From contig NZ_VBUT01000002.1 of the NCBI RefSeq assembly GCF_005863245.1, positions 310,001 through 374,000 on the forward strand: DNA of 64,000 bases, written 5' to 3'. The number at the start of each line of letters is the position of its first letter. Position 1 is the stretch's first letter. Position numbers and translations under genes: made by a program. The notes under the pieces were generated by a model. It saw only the letters and a list, made by a program, of their open reading frames with translations, did no database searches and was not told the DNA's origin. Shown one piece after another: positions 1 to 7,898 of the stretch. The stretch is from Nocardia cyriacigeorgica. Lineage in GTDB: Bacteria; Actinomycetota; Actinomycetes; Mycobacteriales; Mycobacteriaceae.

Positions 1-983
1 CGCAGCTTGGCGTCGCCGCGCAGCAGCGGGTGGAACGCATATCTGCCGGTACCGGATTTGGTGAGTAGCTGGAACGCGGCGAGTCGGGTGAGCGCCATTG
101 CCGCCCGATTCTTCCCGATACCCAATGCCGCGGCGACGGTCGCTGCGTCGAAATCGGTGGCGGGCAGGACGCCGAGCAGCCGGTAGGCCGTGGCGAGTGT
201 GGCCTCGAGACTCTGATAAGTGCTGTCGAGGAATCGAGCGATGCGCTTTTCGTCGCCGATATCGAGAATCGAGAGCCCGGCGTCTCGTAGCTCGGCGAGG
301 AGGGCATCGGCCGAGCCGGGGTCGCTGCGCACCTGGGCGGCGAGCAGTTTGATCGCCAGCGGGAGCCCACCACACATCGCGACCAGATCCCCGGCCACGG
401 CCGGATCGACCACGTCCGCCGCATCGCCCAGATCGTGCCGGAACAGGTCGGCCGCGGATTCCGCGCTCAGCAGCTCCGGCTGGAACGGCTTGAAACCTTG
501 CTCGGCCTCCAGATCGAGCTGGGCGAACGGCGAGGTGGTGATGAGAACCGCGCCGGGAGCATCGAAGGGGAGCAGCAGCCGGGCCTGGCCTGTACTGTCC
601 AGGTCGTCGAGCACCAGAACGAATTGCTTGTTGCGTGCGACCGCGTGGTACTGCTCGAGCTTCGCGTCGTCGGAAACTGCTTGGTCTGCATCGGAAACTC
701 CGAGCTTGCGCAGCACCCGGTTCAGCAGTTCGCCCGACGCGACGGGGGTGCCATCGACGTCACGGCCGCGCAACCAGATGAATGTATGGCCGACGAGGTC
801 TCGCTTGTCCTTGCCGAATCGGGCCACCGAGCTGGATACTCCGAGCCCCTCGAGCCCGCAGACGTGGATGAAGGCAGGCCGACCCCGTCTGCGGCAGGAC
901 TCGACGTAGTCGGCCATGGCGTTCAGGAAATCATCGCGGTCGAAGAAGGGATCGGCCCACGGCGGTACCCAATTACTACACAC
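1..983 (-). CDS. STAND (NB-ARC-like) ATPase, C-terminus cut by window edge
   Basis: Partial gene running off the left edge. I start it at GTG 983, which has GGGGAGG about 7 bases upstream. The product opens with a P-loop region at residues 43-51 (GLEGLGVSS), a hydrophobic Walker B ending in two Asp (FVLVLDDLD, about 121-129), a sensor-like strand (VLITTS, about 146-151) and a GLPLA-type motif (CGGLPLAIKLLAA), followed by helical winged-helix-like sequence. This order is that of NB-ARC/STAND switch ATPases, which usually carry C-terminal sensor repeats; those would lie outside the window. Odd: the invariant Walker A lysine is replaced by valine (GVSS in place of GKT/S), so nucleotide binding may be weak or lost. 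There is no N-terminal effector domain; the ATPase begins almost at residue 1. The target is unknown. It is transcribed in the same direction as the repeat-bearing gene at 1073-2819. Confidence 0.7.
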   Translation of the reverse strand, partial: MCSNWVPPWADPFFDRDDFLNAMADYVESCRRRGRPAFIHVCGLEGLGVSSSVARFGKDKRDLVGHTFIWLRGRDVDGTPVASGELLNRVLRKLGVSDADQAVSDDAKLEQYHAVARNKQFVLVLDDLDSTGQARLLLPFDAPGAVLITTSPFAQLDLEAEQGFKPFQPELLSAESAADLFRHDLGDAADVVDPAVAGDLVAMCGGLPLAIKLLAAQVRSDPGSADALLAELRDAGLSILDIGDEKRIARFLDSTYQSLEATLATAYRLLGVLPATDFDAATVAAALGIGKNRAAMALTRLAAFQLLTKSGTGRYAFHPLLRGDAKL

Positions 984-1072
984 AACGGCCTCCCCTGCAG
1001 TCGATCATCCCCACGCGTCGACTCTATCGGACGCCCGTCCGGCGGGCAGTGATAACGATCGTGTGCCCGGCG

Positions 1073-2819
1073 TCAGATCACCTTGAGGCGGAACGATACT
1101 CGGTGGTTCCCGAACCGGGCTATACCGCCGTTGCCGTCGATATCGGTCTGGCGGCAGACATGGTGGGCGGCTGCGGCGAGCCCTGCGGGCCACATCGGAG
1201 CCTTGACCGGGTCGGACGATTCGAGTTCGAACCTGCCGTGTCGCCGGTGCAGAATCGTCAGCCGTTCGGGTTCGACGACGGTGACGATCATGATGGCGGC
1301 CGGATGGGCGCGCAGCACCTCGGCATCGGTGGCGGCGTAATCGGCGCTCAGGACGAGGATGTCGGCGTTGGCGAGCAGATCCCGCCGGGAATGCGCGATA
1401 TCGACCGCGGCATAGGTTTCGGCTACGCGATGGCCGCGCCGTGCCGCCGCAACGACATCGCCGGGCCAGCTCTGGATGTGGAGCTCCGTGCCGTCGGTGC
1501 GGCAGGAAATCCGGCATGAGCGGATGGGCTCTCGATCGGCGTCCAGCCCGGCGACCGGGTACGGCGGGACCGGTGCGGCGAATGGTGGTTCCGCGAGGCC
1601 GGTCATCCGGTAGAACGTGGAGCGGAGGACATCAGCGCACTGTCCGGGCCTCGAACTCACCCGTTGTGCTATCTGCTGCGAACGCTCGCAGTCGTGTCGC
1701 GACCGCGTCTCGGCCAACTGTTCGGGCAGCGCTCGCCTGCGGTCCAGGCGCGGGGCGAACCGGCCGACCAGTTCAGCGGCCGAACCCGGCGCGACCTCGT
1801 GGTCGGGAAAGGCGGCGAGCAGCGTCGGGATCGACAGGGCGGCAGCGTAACCGGTCACTGCGCCGTGGTCGCCGATCACCACATCGGAGGCGATGAGCGT
1901 GGCCTGCCAGCCGTGGAGGGGCGGGATGAGGCGGAGTCCGGCGCGGAGAGCGTCGGCCAGCCAGCGGCGGATCTGCCAGGGGCCGTGGGCGAACCAGACG
2001 TTGGGGTGGATGATCGCGGTGACGATGTGGTCGTCGAGGGGGAGTTCGGCGAGGGTGGAGTCGATGAGTTCGGGGTTGCGGCCGAGCAGTGAGTTCGGGC
2101 CCCAGGTGGAGGTGAGGGTGACGATCGTGGTGTTCGGGTCGGCGCCGAGAGCGCGGCGATACTGGTGCCGCAGTGGGAGGCTCGCGGTGAGGCGGTCGAG
2201 GCAGGGGTCGCCGGCGACCACGGCGTTCGGAACGGCTTCCGGGGTGGTGCGGGCGAGGGCGGTGAGGTCGCTGTCGTGGGAGAGGACGACTGCCGCGGGG
2301 ACGGTGCCCTCCCGGTACAGCCAGCGGCGGCCGAGACCGTAAACGTCGTCGCTCGTCGCTCGTCGCTCGTCGCTCGTCGCTCGTCGCTCGTCGCTCGTCG
2401 CTCGTCGCTCGTCGCTCGTCGCTCGTCGCTCGTCGCTCGTCGCTCGTCGGGGGGATCTTAGAGAAGCCGATGCCGTGGGACAAGACGGCGAGAGGGGCTG
2501 AAATGCGGTGTAATTCGCCGCTGTGGTGGACCGAGATGGCGGCGTCGAAGGTGCCGGTGAGGGCTGTCGACCAGGGGATGATGAGGGCGCCGTCGTCGGC
2601 GAGTTGACGTTCGACGTCGCCGGTGACGTTGGAGGCGGCCGGGAAGGTGAACACGAGCTGGACGCGGCGGTCGGAATCGAACACCGTCAGGATGTCGGCC
2701 AGGCGGTTCCAGGCGGTCATGGTGTGCACCACGACGAGGACGGTGCGCGAGGATCGGATGGTGACCCAGTGCGGATGTCTCGGCCCCTCGGGGGCGAAGC
2801 GGTCCGCCGAACGCGACAC
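1073..2819 (-). pseudogene. GT-B-like glycosyl/glycerophosphotransferase, frame broken by a heptamer repeat (possibly phase-variable)
   Basis: Two reading frames together make one protein. The first starts at GTG 2819 (GAGGAGA six bases upstream) and runs through an N-terminal Rossmann-like domain to GIGFSKIPP. The second resumes after the repeat as VYGLGRRWLYREG and continues to the stop at 1073, through TSTWGPNSLL and the IGDHGAVTGYAA segment that resembles the acceptor/nucleotide loop of CDP-glycerol glycerophosphotransferase-like GT-B proteins. Between them lie 14 copies of a 7-bp unit (2347-2449). With 14 copies the frames differ by one base. Removing one copy (13) or adding two (16) fuses them into a protein of about 579 or 586 residues. 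As written, translation gives about 348 residues with an Arg/Pro-rich out-of-frame tail. A substrate cannot be assigned; a cell-surface or glycan role is inference. A decayed gene or a wrong repeat count in the assembly are the alternatives. Confidence 0.7.
2347..2449. repeat. Heptanucleotide tandem repeat, 14 perfect copies plus 5 bases
   Basis: Fourteen uninterrupted CGTCGCT units (plus strand) from 2347 to 2444, then CGTCG, then a run of six G (2449-2454). In the minus-strand gene the tract encodes the cycle TSDERRA. Because 7 and 3 share no factor, all three frames read the same heptapeptide cycle without stops. A copy-number change therefore leaves the tract open and only switches the frame downstream. 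Perfect identity of all copies suggests recent or ongoing slippage. Confidence 0.95.
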
Positions 2820-2999
2820 GGTTGTTCTCCTCAGATCTGCACGAGCGCGACCACCGTAACCCGACGTCGTCGGCTGCTGTTGCGCAGGTCGGCGGGGGCG
2901 TGCGCGGCGGAGGGCGCGGACCGGCAGCGCGGTGCGCGACGGGGTGGTACGCCGATCCGGCCGTGCTGCGCGTGGCGGGATGCCATTCATCGGTGGTAG

Positions 3000-3485
3000 A
3001 TGTCGCACATGACCAGCCAACTGTGGTTGACGGCGGCGGTGGCGATCGTCGGCAATCTGACGCTCGTCGCCAACGTCGTCCTGACCGGGCGCAACGCCAC
3101 CAAACTCGCCCACCGAAACCAGGCGATCGCACTCCAGGCAGCACGGACCGGGAAACTCGAGGACGCCTGCCACCAGTTCCTCGTCGCCGCCCGTCAGGTG
3201 CGTTCGCCGGTAGCCGGGGTGCGCGGGGAAGAGAAGGACTCGGCGTTGACGGAACTCCGGTCGGCGGTCGCGCGGATCGAGCTGTACGGATCGGCGCAGG
3301 CGCACGAGAAGGCGGTCGCGGCGTTGACGGCGCTGGAGAAGCTCGCCGCCGCGCGTTCGAGCGGGTCGTGGTCGGATTCGCTGGCGGCGGCGGAGGCGGA
3401 TAGTGATGCGGCGATGGGGGAGGTGCGAGCAGCGTTGGCGCTCGAGGTCGCCGGGCAGCGGGAGGTGGAAGTTCGCCGCGACTGA
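3000..3485 (+). CDS. Small membrane-anchored coiled-coil protein, unknown function
   Basis: Protein of 161 residues (158 if the second ATG at 3009 is used). I do not recognise a family. It opens with one hydrophobic segment (about residues 7-28, rich in Leu, Ala and Val), consistent with a signal anchor. The rest is highly charged and alpha-helical, Ala/Glu/Arg-rich, with heptad-like spacing compatible with a coiled coil (for instance ALTALEKLAA). No catalytic motif or cysteine pair is visible beyond a lone Cys. It is divergent from the repeat-bearing gene at 1073-2819, with about 180 bases between them. The start region has no strong ribosome-binding site. Confidence 0.6.
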   Translation: MSHMTSQLWLTAAVAIVGNLTLVANVVLTGRNATKLAHRNQAIALQAARTGKLEDACHQFLVAARQVRSPVAGVRGEEKDSALTELRSAVARIELYGSAQAHEKAVAALTALEKLAAARSSGSWSDSLAAAEADSDAAMGEVRAALALEVAGQREVEVRRD

Positions 3486-3600
3486 CTGGGACTACCCGTC
3501 GCCGGCCTCGAGACAGCGCGGGGGAAAGAGTCGGCGGCCGGTAACGGTGCGGGGCAGTTCGCGACCGCTTCGGCCGCTCACCAGCATGCGACCCGTGCGG

Positions 3601-4539
3601 TTACGGAGCCGCCGTGCGGGCGTTCGGGTCGAAGCCGCCCGGAACCTCGTAGATCACTCCGGTGAAGGTGGCGGCGAAGAGGCGGCCGGCGGAGAAGCCC
3701 TGGGTGCCGCGGCCGTAGGTGACGACGCTGGTGAGGGGGTTGCCGGTGCTGAGGACACAGTACTGGTGGGGGGCGTCGACGCGGATGACCTGGCCTGCGG
3801 TGTTCAGCGGGACGATCGGGCGGTCGGCCGAGTCGAGGGTGAGGCCGTCGGGGGCGGCGAGGGTGTCGGGGCCGGTGAGGTCGAGCAGGGATTGCGGGGC
3901 CGCGGGGTTGGCGACGGGGATTCGGCTGACGCCAGGGTTGGCGAAAGTCCGGCCGACGTAGAGGAATTCGTCGTTGCGGCCGAGCACGGCGCCGTTGGCG
4001 CTCGGGAGTGCGGCCCAATCGGCTTGGACGGCGCGGTTCGGGTGGACCTTGCCGATCAGCGAACCGAAGTCGTTGGTGGCGTAGACGCTGCCGTCACGCG
4101 CGGTGGCCATGCCGTTGGCCGCGCTGAGGCCCGCGGCGAAGGGGGTGAGTGCGCCGGTGTCCGGGTCCATTTCTACGATGCCGGCCGGGCGCAGGGCGTC
4201 GCCGAGGAGGACGCGGGCGTCGGCGCCGTAGCCGACGAGGAGCGTCCCGCGTGGGGTCCAGGCCAGGGCTCCCGCGCCGCCGCTGGGGACGGTGGCGATC
4301 GGGACGGCGGGTGCTCCTGGGGCGTCGATTCGGTCGACGCGCCCGGATGCGGCGTCGGTGGTGAAGGCGCGGCCGCGGTCATCGACGGTCAGGCCTTCCA
4401 GCGCGCCGCCTACGGTGGCCGCCACCGAGGTCGATTGCCCGGCGCCGGGACACACCGCGGCCGCCTGGGCGGTGCCGGTCGCGAGAGTGGAGAACATCGC
4501 GGCCGAGACGATTGCCATACCCGCTGCGAGCGTCTTCAT
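3601..4539 (-). CDS. Secreted SMP-30/NHL-like six-bladed beta-propeller protein
   Basis: A 312-residue protein from ATG 4539, which has GGTGGG upstream; an in-frame ATG at 4548 is the alternative. The N-terminus is a classic Sec signal peptide (MKTLAAGMAIVSAAMF, cleavage near AQA-AA). The mature part consists of repeated strands of the type LEGLTVDDRGRAF, GALAWTPRGTLLVGYG, NGMATARDGSVYATN and PDGLTLDSADRPIVP, as in SMP-30/gluconolactonase/LRE propellers. One Cys lies near the mature N-terminus and one late (HQYCVL), possibly a disulfide. Metal-binding residues cannot be assigned with certainty, so lactonase activity is not claimed. It sits downstream of lipA on the same strand with a 72-base gap but has no obvious link to lipoate. 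Confidence 0.75.
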   Translation of the reverse strand: MKTLAAGMAIVSAAMFSTLATGTAQAAAVCPGAGQSTSVAATVGGALEGLTVDDRGRAFTTDAASGRVDRIDAPGAPAVPIATVPSGGAGALAWTPRGTLLVGYGADARVLLGDALRPAGIVEMDPDTGALTPFAAGLSAANGMATARDGSVYATNDFGSLIGKVHPNRAVQADWAALPSANGAVLGRNDEFLYVGRTFANPGVSRIPVANPAAPQSLLDLTGPDTLAAPDGLTLDSADRPIVPLNTAGQVIRVDAPHQYCVLSTGNPLTSVVTYGRGTQGFSAGRLFAATFTGVIYEVPGGFDPNARTAAP

Positions 4540-4611
4540 ACGGCCCATCCCACCACAGGGCATGCACGCTCACCGGAGTTTTCGCAGTACGCGGCGATAG
4601 TGCGCCTGAAT

Positions 4612-5628
4612 TCAGCTCCCGAACCGCGCCAGCACCGAGCTGGCCTCCTGCGAGGCCGTACCTTCCTCGGCGAGATGCGCCATCGCGGGCGCGATTTCCC
4701 GTCCGTGATGCGCCATCGCCTGCGCGTACAGCCGTCCCGCGCGGTACGACGAGCGCACCAGCGGCCCCGCCATCACACCGGCGAAGCCGATCTCCTCGGC
4801 CACCTTGGAATGCTCCACGAACTCTTCCGGCTTCACCCACCGGTCGACGGGGTGGTGGCGCGGGGAGGGGCGCAGGTATTGGGTGATGGTGAGGATGTCG
4901 CAGCCTGCTTCGTGCAGGTCGCGCATGGCCTGGGTGACCTCTTCCGGGGTTTCGCCCATGCCGAGGATCAGGTTGGACTTGGTGACCAGGCCGGCGTCGC
5001 GGGCGGCGGTCAGCACTTCCAGCGAACGCTCGTAGCGGAAGGCCGGGCGGATGCGCTTGAACACACGCGGCACGGTTTCCAGGTTGTGCGCCAGCACCTC
5101 GGGGCGCGAGGAGAAGACCTCGGCGAGCTGGTCGGGCTTGGCGTTGAAATCGGGGATCAGCAGTTCGACGCCGGTGTTGGGGTTCAACGCCTTGATGGCG
5201 CGCACGGTTTCGGCGTAGAGCCAGGCGCCGCCGTCGTCGAGGTCGTCACGGGCGACGCCGGTGATGGTGGAGTAGCGCAGGCCCATGGCCTGCACGCTCT
5301 CGGCGACACGGCGGGGCTCGTCGCGATCGAGGGCGGCGGGCTTGCCGGTGTCGATCTGGCAGAAATCGCAGCGGCGGGTGCACTGTTCACCACCGATGAG
5401 GAAGGTGGCCTCGCGGTCTTCCCAGCATTCGAAGATGTTCGGACAGCCGGCTTCTTCGCAGACGGTGTGCAGGCCTTCGCGTTTCACCAGGCCCTTGAGC
5501 TCGGAGTATTCGGGGCCCATGGTGGCGCGGGTACGGATCCACTTGGGCTTGCGCTCGATCGGGGTCTCCGCGTTGCGCGCCTCGATGCGCAGCAGCTTTC
5601 GGCCTGCCGGTGCTTGTGCTGAGGTCAC
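4612..5628 (-). CDS. lipA: Lipoyl synthase (radical SAM)
   Basis: LipA inserts two sulfurs into octanoyl groups attached to E2 and GcvH proteins. The 338-residue length is normal. Both iron-sulfur clusters can be read: the auxiliary-cluster cysteines in [12 protein letters not shown] and the radical-SAM CxxxCxxC in CTRRCDFC. The typical GMGETPEE and [13 protein letters not shown] segments follow, and the C-terminal serine-containing RSSYRAG segment that ligates the auxiliary cluster is present. The ATG overlaps the stop of lipB by four bases (ATGA), so the two are translationally coupled. The neighbourhood lipB-lipA-dlaT couples lipoate attachment to a major lipoylated enzyme, in the same order as in mycobacteria. 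Confidence 0.97.
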   Translation of the reverse strand: MTSAQAPAGRKLLRIEARNAETPIERKPKWIRTRATMGPEYSELKGLVKREGLHTVCEEAGCPNIFECWEDREATFLIGGEQCTRRCDFCQIDTGKPAALDRDEPRRVAESVQAMGLRYSTITGVARDDLDDGGAWLYAETVRAIKALNPNTGVELLIPDFNAKPDQLAEVFSSRPEVLAHNLETVPRVFKRIRPAFRYERSLEVLTAARDAGLVTKSNLILGMGETPEEVTQAMRDLHEAGCDILTITQYLRPSPRHHPVDRWVKPEEFVEHSKVAEEIGFAGVMAGPLVRSSYRAGRLYAQAMAHHGREIAPAMAHLAEEGTASQEASSVLARFGS

Positions 5629-6389
5629 GAGTTCGACCTTACGCCGGTGGGATCGGCCGACGCGCCTGCCGTATCCCCGGGTGTGAGATGTTCGATATCG
5701 TGCGGCTGAACGGGAATTTCTCCGTTCAACGCGGCAACAATCGCCTCGGCCACCAGCGGGCGCACCTCGTCGACGGTGACGTCGCGGCCGAGCTCACGCG
5801 AGAGCGTGGTGACGCCGGCATCGCGGATGCCGCACGGGATGATCGCGCTGAAGCCTTCCATCCCGGAATTGCAATTGAGCGAGATGCCGTGCAGGGCGAC
5901 TCCGCGCTGCACCCGCACGCCGATGGCAGCGATCTTGCGCTCGGCGAGCGGGCCCGCGGCGGGCAGCCAGACCCCGGAGCGGCCCTCCACCCGGCCACAC
6001 GTGACGCCGAGTCCGGTGCACACGGTGATCAGCGCTTCTTCCAGGCGGCGCACGTAATCGACGACGTCCACGGGTTCGGCGAGCCGGATGATCGGATAGC
6101 CGACCAGCTGCCCCGGCCCGTGCCAGGTGATCTTGCCGCCGCGGTCCACCTCGACCACCGGGCTGCCGTCGATGGGCAGATCCTCGGCTTCGGTGCGGCG
6201 GCCCGCGGTGAACACCGACGGGTGTTCCAGCAGCAGTAGATGGTCGGCGCCGAGTCCCTCGGCGCGCTGGGCGGCGATCTCGCGTTGGCGATCCCAGGCC
6301 TGGTGGTAGTCGATGAGTCCCAGGTTCTCGACGACGACGGGTGTGGTGTCGAAGCGAGCGGACCGGGTGACGGAGCGCGTGTGGTTCAC
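5625..6389 (-). CDS. lipB: Octanoyltransferase LipB
   Basis: LipB moves octanoate from acyl carrier protein to lipoyl domains, the step before LipA. Family landmarks: [15 protein letters not shown], the [16 protein letters not shown] core, [17 protein letters not shown] with the conserved Lys, and the catalytic cysteine in IIPCGI. I prefer GTG 6389 because a TAACGT -10 box lies exactly seven bases before it, suggesting leaderless initiation; GTG 6395 gives two more residues. That -10 overlaps the stop of the upstream GNAT gene, so lipB-lipA may have its own promoter. It overlaps lipA by four bases. Confidence 0.95.
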   Translation of the reverse strand: MNHTRSVTRSARFDTTPVVVENLGLIDYHQAWDRQREIAAQRAEGLGADHLLLLEHPSVFTAGRRTEAEDLPIDGSPVVEVDRGGKITWHGPGQLVGYPIIRLAEPVDVVDYVRRLEEALITVCTGLGVTCGRVEGRSGVWLPAAGPLAERKIAAIGVRVQRGVALHGISLNCNSGMEGFSAIIPCGIRDAGVTTLSRELGRDVTVDEVRPLVAEAIVAALNGEIPVQPHDIEHLTPGDTAGASADPTGVRSNS

Positions 6390-6396
6390 GGTCACG

Positions 6397-6402
6397 ACGT
6401 TA
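6397..6402 (-). promoter_or_regulatory. -10 box of a leaderless lipB promoter
   Basis: TAACGT on the minus strand, seven bases before GTG 6389. It matches the TANNNT-N6-7-start arrangement found at many genes here. Confidence 0.5.
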
Positions 6403-6984
6403 CGCCAGTCGCTGCGGGCCGGATGCGGGCGTGTGGTCGGATGCCGACCACGACGCGGGGTCGCCCAGACCGATCGTCAACTGCATCAGCGTGAGGTCGA
6501 GCCACCGGCCGAACTTGATGCCGACCTGCGGCAGCACACCGACGGTGCGGAAGCCGAAACGCTCGTGCAGCGCGATCGAACCGGTGTTGCCCGCTTCGAT
6601 GGCAGCGACCATCACGTGTACCTCACGTGATGCGCGCGCCCGGGCGATCAGCTCGGTGAGCAGCGCCGAGGCGATACCGCGGCGGTGGAAGCGGTCGGAG
6701 ACGTACACCGAATTCTCCACGGTGTGCCGGTATCCGGATTTCGGCCGCCAGGTGCCGTAACTGGCGTAACCGGCGAGTTCGCCGTCGACCTCGGCGATCA
6801 GCACCGGACGTCCGGCGCCGGTGCGTTCACGCAACCAGGCGCGTCGGTCGTCGAGGCCGACGAGTTCCTCGTCCCAGATCGCGGTGGTTTCGGCGATGGC
6901 GCGGTTGTGGATGTCGAGGATCGCCAGCAGGTCGCCGTCGGTGGCGTCCCGGATGACGGTGGCGGCGCGGGTATCCAGCGTCAT
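6400..6984 (-). CDS. GNAT N-acetyltransferase, phosphinothricin acetyltransferase-like
   Basis: A 194-residue single-domain acetyltransferase of the PAT/Bar type. Motifs: [17 protein letters not shown] at the start, the [19 protein letters not shown] segment, the acetyl-CoA loop [10 protein letters not shown] (R/Q-x-x-G-x-A/G) and the closing strand with [16 protein letters not shown] and [11 protein letters not shown], all typical of the family. Proteins of this group acetylate phosphinothricin, methionine sulfoximine or related amino-acid analogues; the substrate here is unknown. The ATG overlap with the upstream epimerase gene (ATGA at 6981-6984) shows co-translation. It is followed by lipB with only a few bases between. 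Confidence 0.85.
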   Translation of the reverse strand: MTLDTRAATVIRDATDGDLLAILDIHNRAIAETTAIWDEELVGLDDRRAWLRERTGAGRPVLIAEVDGELAGYASYGTWRPKSGYRHTVENSVYVSDRFHRRGIASALLTELIARARASREVHVMVAAIEAGNTGSIALHERFGFRTVGVLPQVGIKFGRWLDLTLMQLTIGLGDPASWSASDHTPASGPQRLA

Positions 6985-7883
6985 CGGTGATTACCTCCCA
7001 CCGCCGCCGCCAGCGCCGCGCCGATGGTCGGGTGCTGGAACTGATAGCCCGCCGCCTCCAGGACGGTGGGAATCGCGCGCGGGCCGTGCAGGATTCCCTC
7101 TTGCGCGAATTCACCGAGCACCGCGCGCAACGCGAACGCGGGAACGACCATCGGCGTCGGCCGGTGCACCGCGCGGCCGAGGGCGCGATTGAACTCGGCA
7201 TTGGTGACCGGCGCGGGGCCGACGGAGTTGACCGGCCCGGAGATGGCGTCGTTGTTCAGCGCGAACAGGATCGCGCCGATCTCGTCGTCCAGCGAGATCC
7301 ACGGCGTGTACTGGCGGCCGTTGCCGAGCCGCCCGCCCAGCCCGAGCTGGTAGAGCGGCTTCAGCATGCCGAGCATGCCGCCGTTGCGGGCCAGCACCAC
7401 CGCGCTGCGCAACAGCACGGTGCGGGTGCCCGCAGCACTGGCGGGCAGGGTCGCGGCTTCCCAGTCCCGGCACAGGGTGGCGAGGAAACCGGTTCCGGGC
7501 GGGGTGGATTCCTCCACCACCTTGTTGCCGGTGTCGCCGCCGTAGATGTGCACGCCGCTGGCATTGATCAGCACCGGCACCCCGGCGGAGGCGATGGCAC
7601 CGGCCAGCACGTCGGTCGGAGTGATCCGGCTGTCGCGCAGCTCCTGCTTGTAGCTGCCGGTCCAGCGGCGGCTGCCGATGCTCGCACCACACAGGTTCAC
7701 CACGGCATCGGCGCCGCGCAACGCCTGCTCGTCCAGATCGGCGCGGGCGGGATCCCACACGTACTCGTCCGCGGCGGCGGCCGGACGGCGCACCAAGCGG
7801 ACGACCTGGTGCCCGTCGCGGCGCAAAGCCGCGACGAGCGCCGTCCCGATCAATCCGGACGAGCCGGCGATCACGACCTTCAT
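6981..7883 (-). CDS. TIGR01777/YfcH-type NAD(P)-dependent epimerase (SDR)
   Basis: A 300-residue short-chain dehydrogenase-like protein of the TIGR01777 (YfcH, SDR39U1) group. The nucleotide-binding GSSGLIGTALVAALRRDGH lies at residues 7-25, followed by VRR and YVWDPA, the NLCGASIG motif, RWTGSYKQELRDSRI and the C-terminal helix that includes EAAGYQFQHPTIGAAL. The reaction is not known for the family. In mycobacteria the same gene (Rv2216) lies between dlaT and lipB, as here, so a link to lipoylated enzymes or redox cofactors is suggested by context only. It lies 15 bases downstream of dlaT and overlaps the next gene by four bases. Confidence 0.9.
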   Translation of the reverse strand: MKVVIAGSSGLIGTALVAALRRDGHQVVRLVRRPAAAADEYVWDPARADLDEQALRGADAVVNLCGASIGSRRWTGSYKQELRDSRITPTDVLAGAIASAGVPVLINASGVHIYGGDTGNKVVEESTPPGTGFLATLCRDWEAATLPASAAGTRTVLLRSAVVLARNGGMLGMLKPLYQLGLGGRLGNGRQYTPWISLDDEIGAILFALNNDAISGPVNSVGPAPVTNAEFNRALGRAVHRPTPMVVPAFALRAVLGEFAQEGILHGPRAIPTVLEAAGYQFQHPTIGAALAAAVGGNHR

Positions 7884-7898
7884 GCGTGACCTTCCCGG

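Noticed and set aside
2341..2454. CRISPR-like or satellite array
   Set aside because: The 7-bp unit is directly contiguous without spacers; it is a simple tandem repeat in a coding region.
2165..2461. A plus-strand small protein with LVARRSS repeats
   Set aside because: The repeat is the reverse reading of the heptamer tract; the flanks match the antisense of the transferase gene.
3403..5622. A plus-strand open frame of 739 codons
   Set aside because: Antisense to the beta-propeller and lipA genes; Gly/Val/Asp-rich shadow composition.
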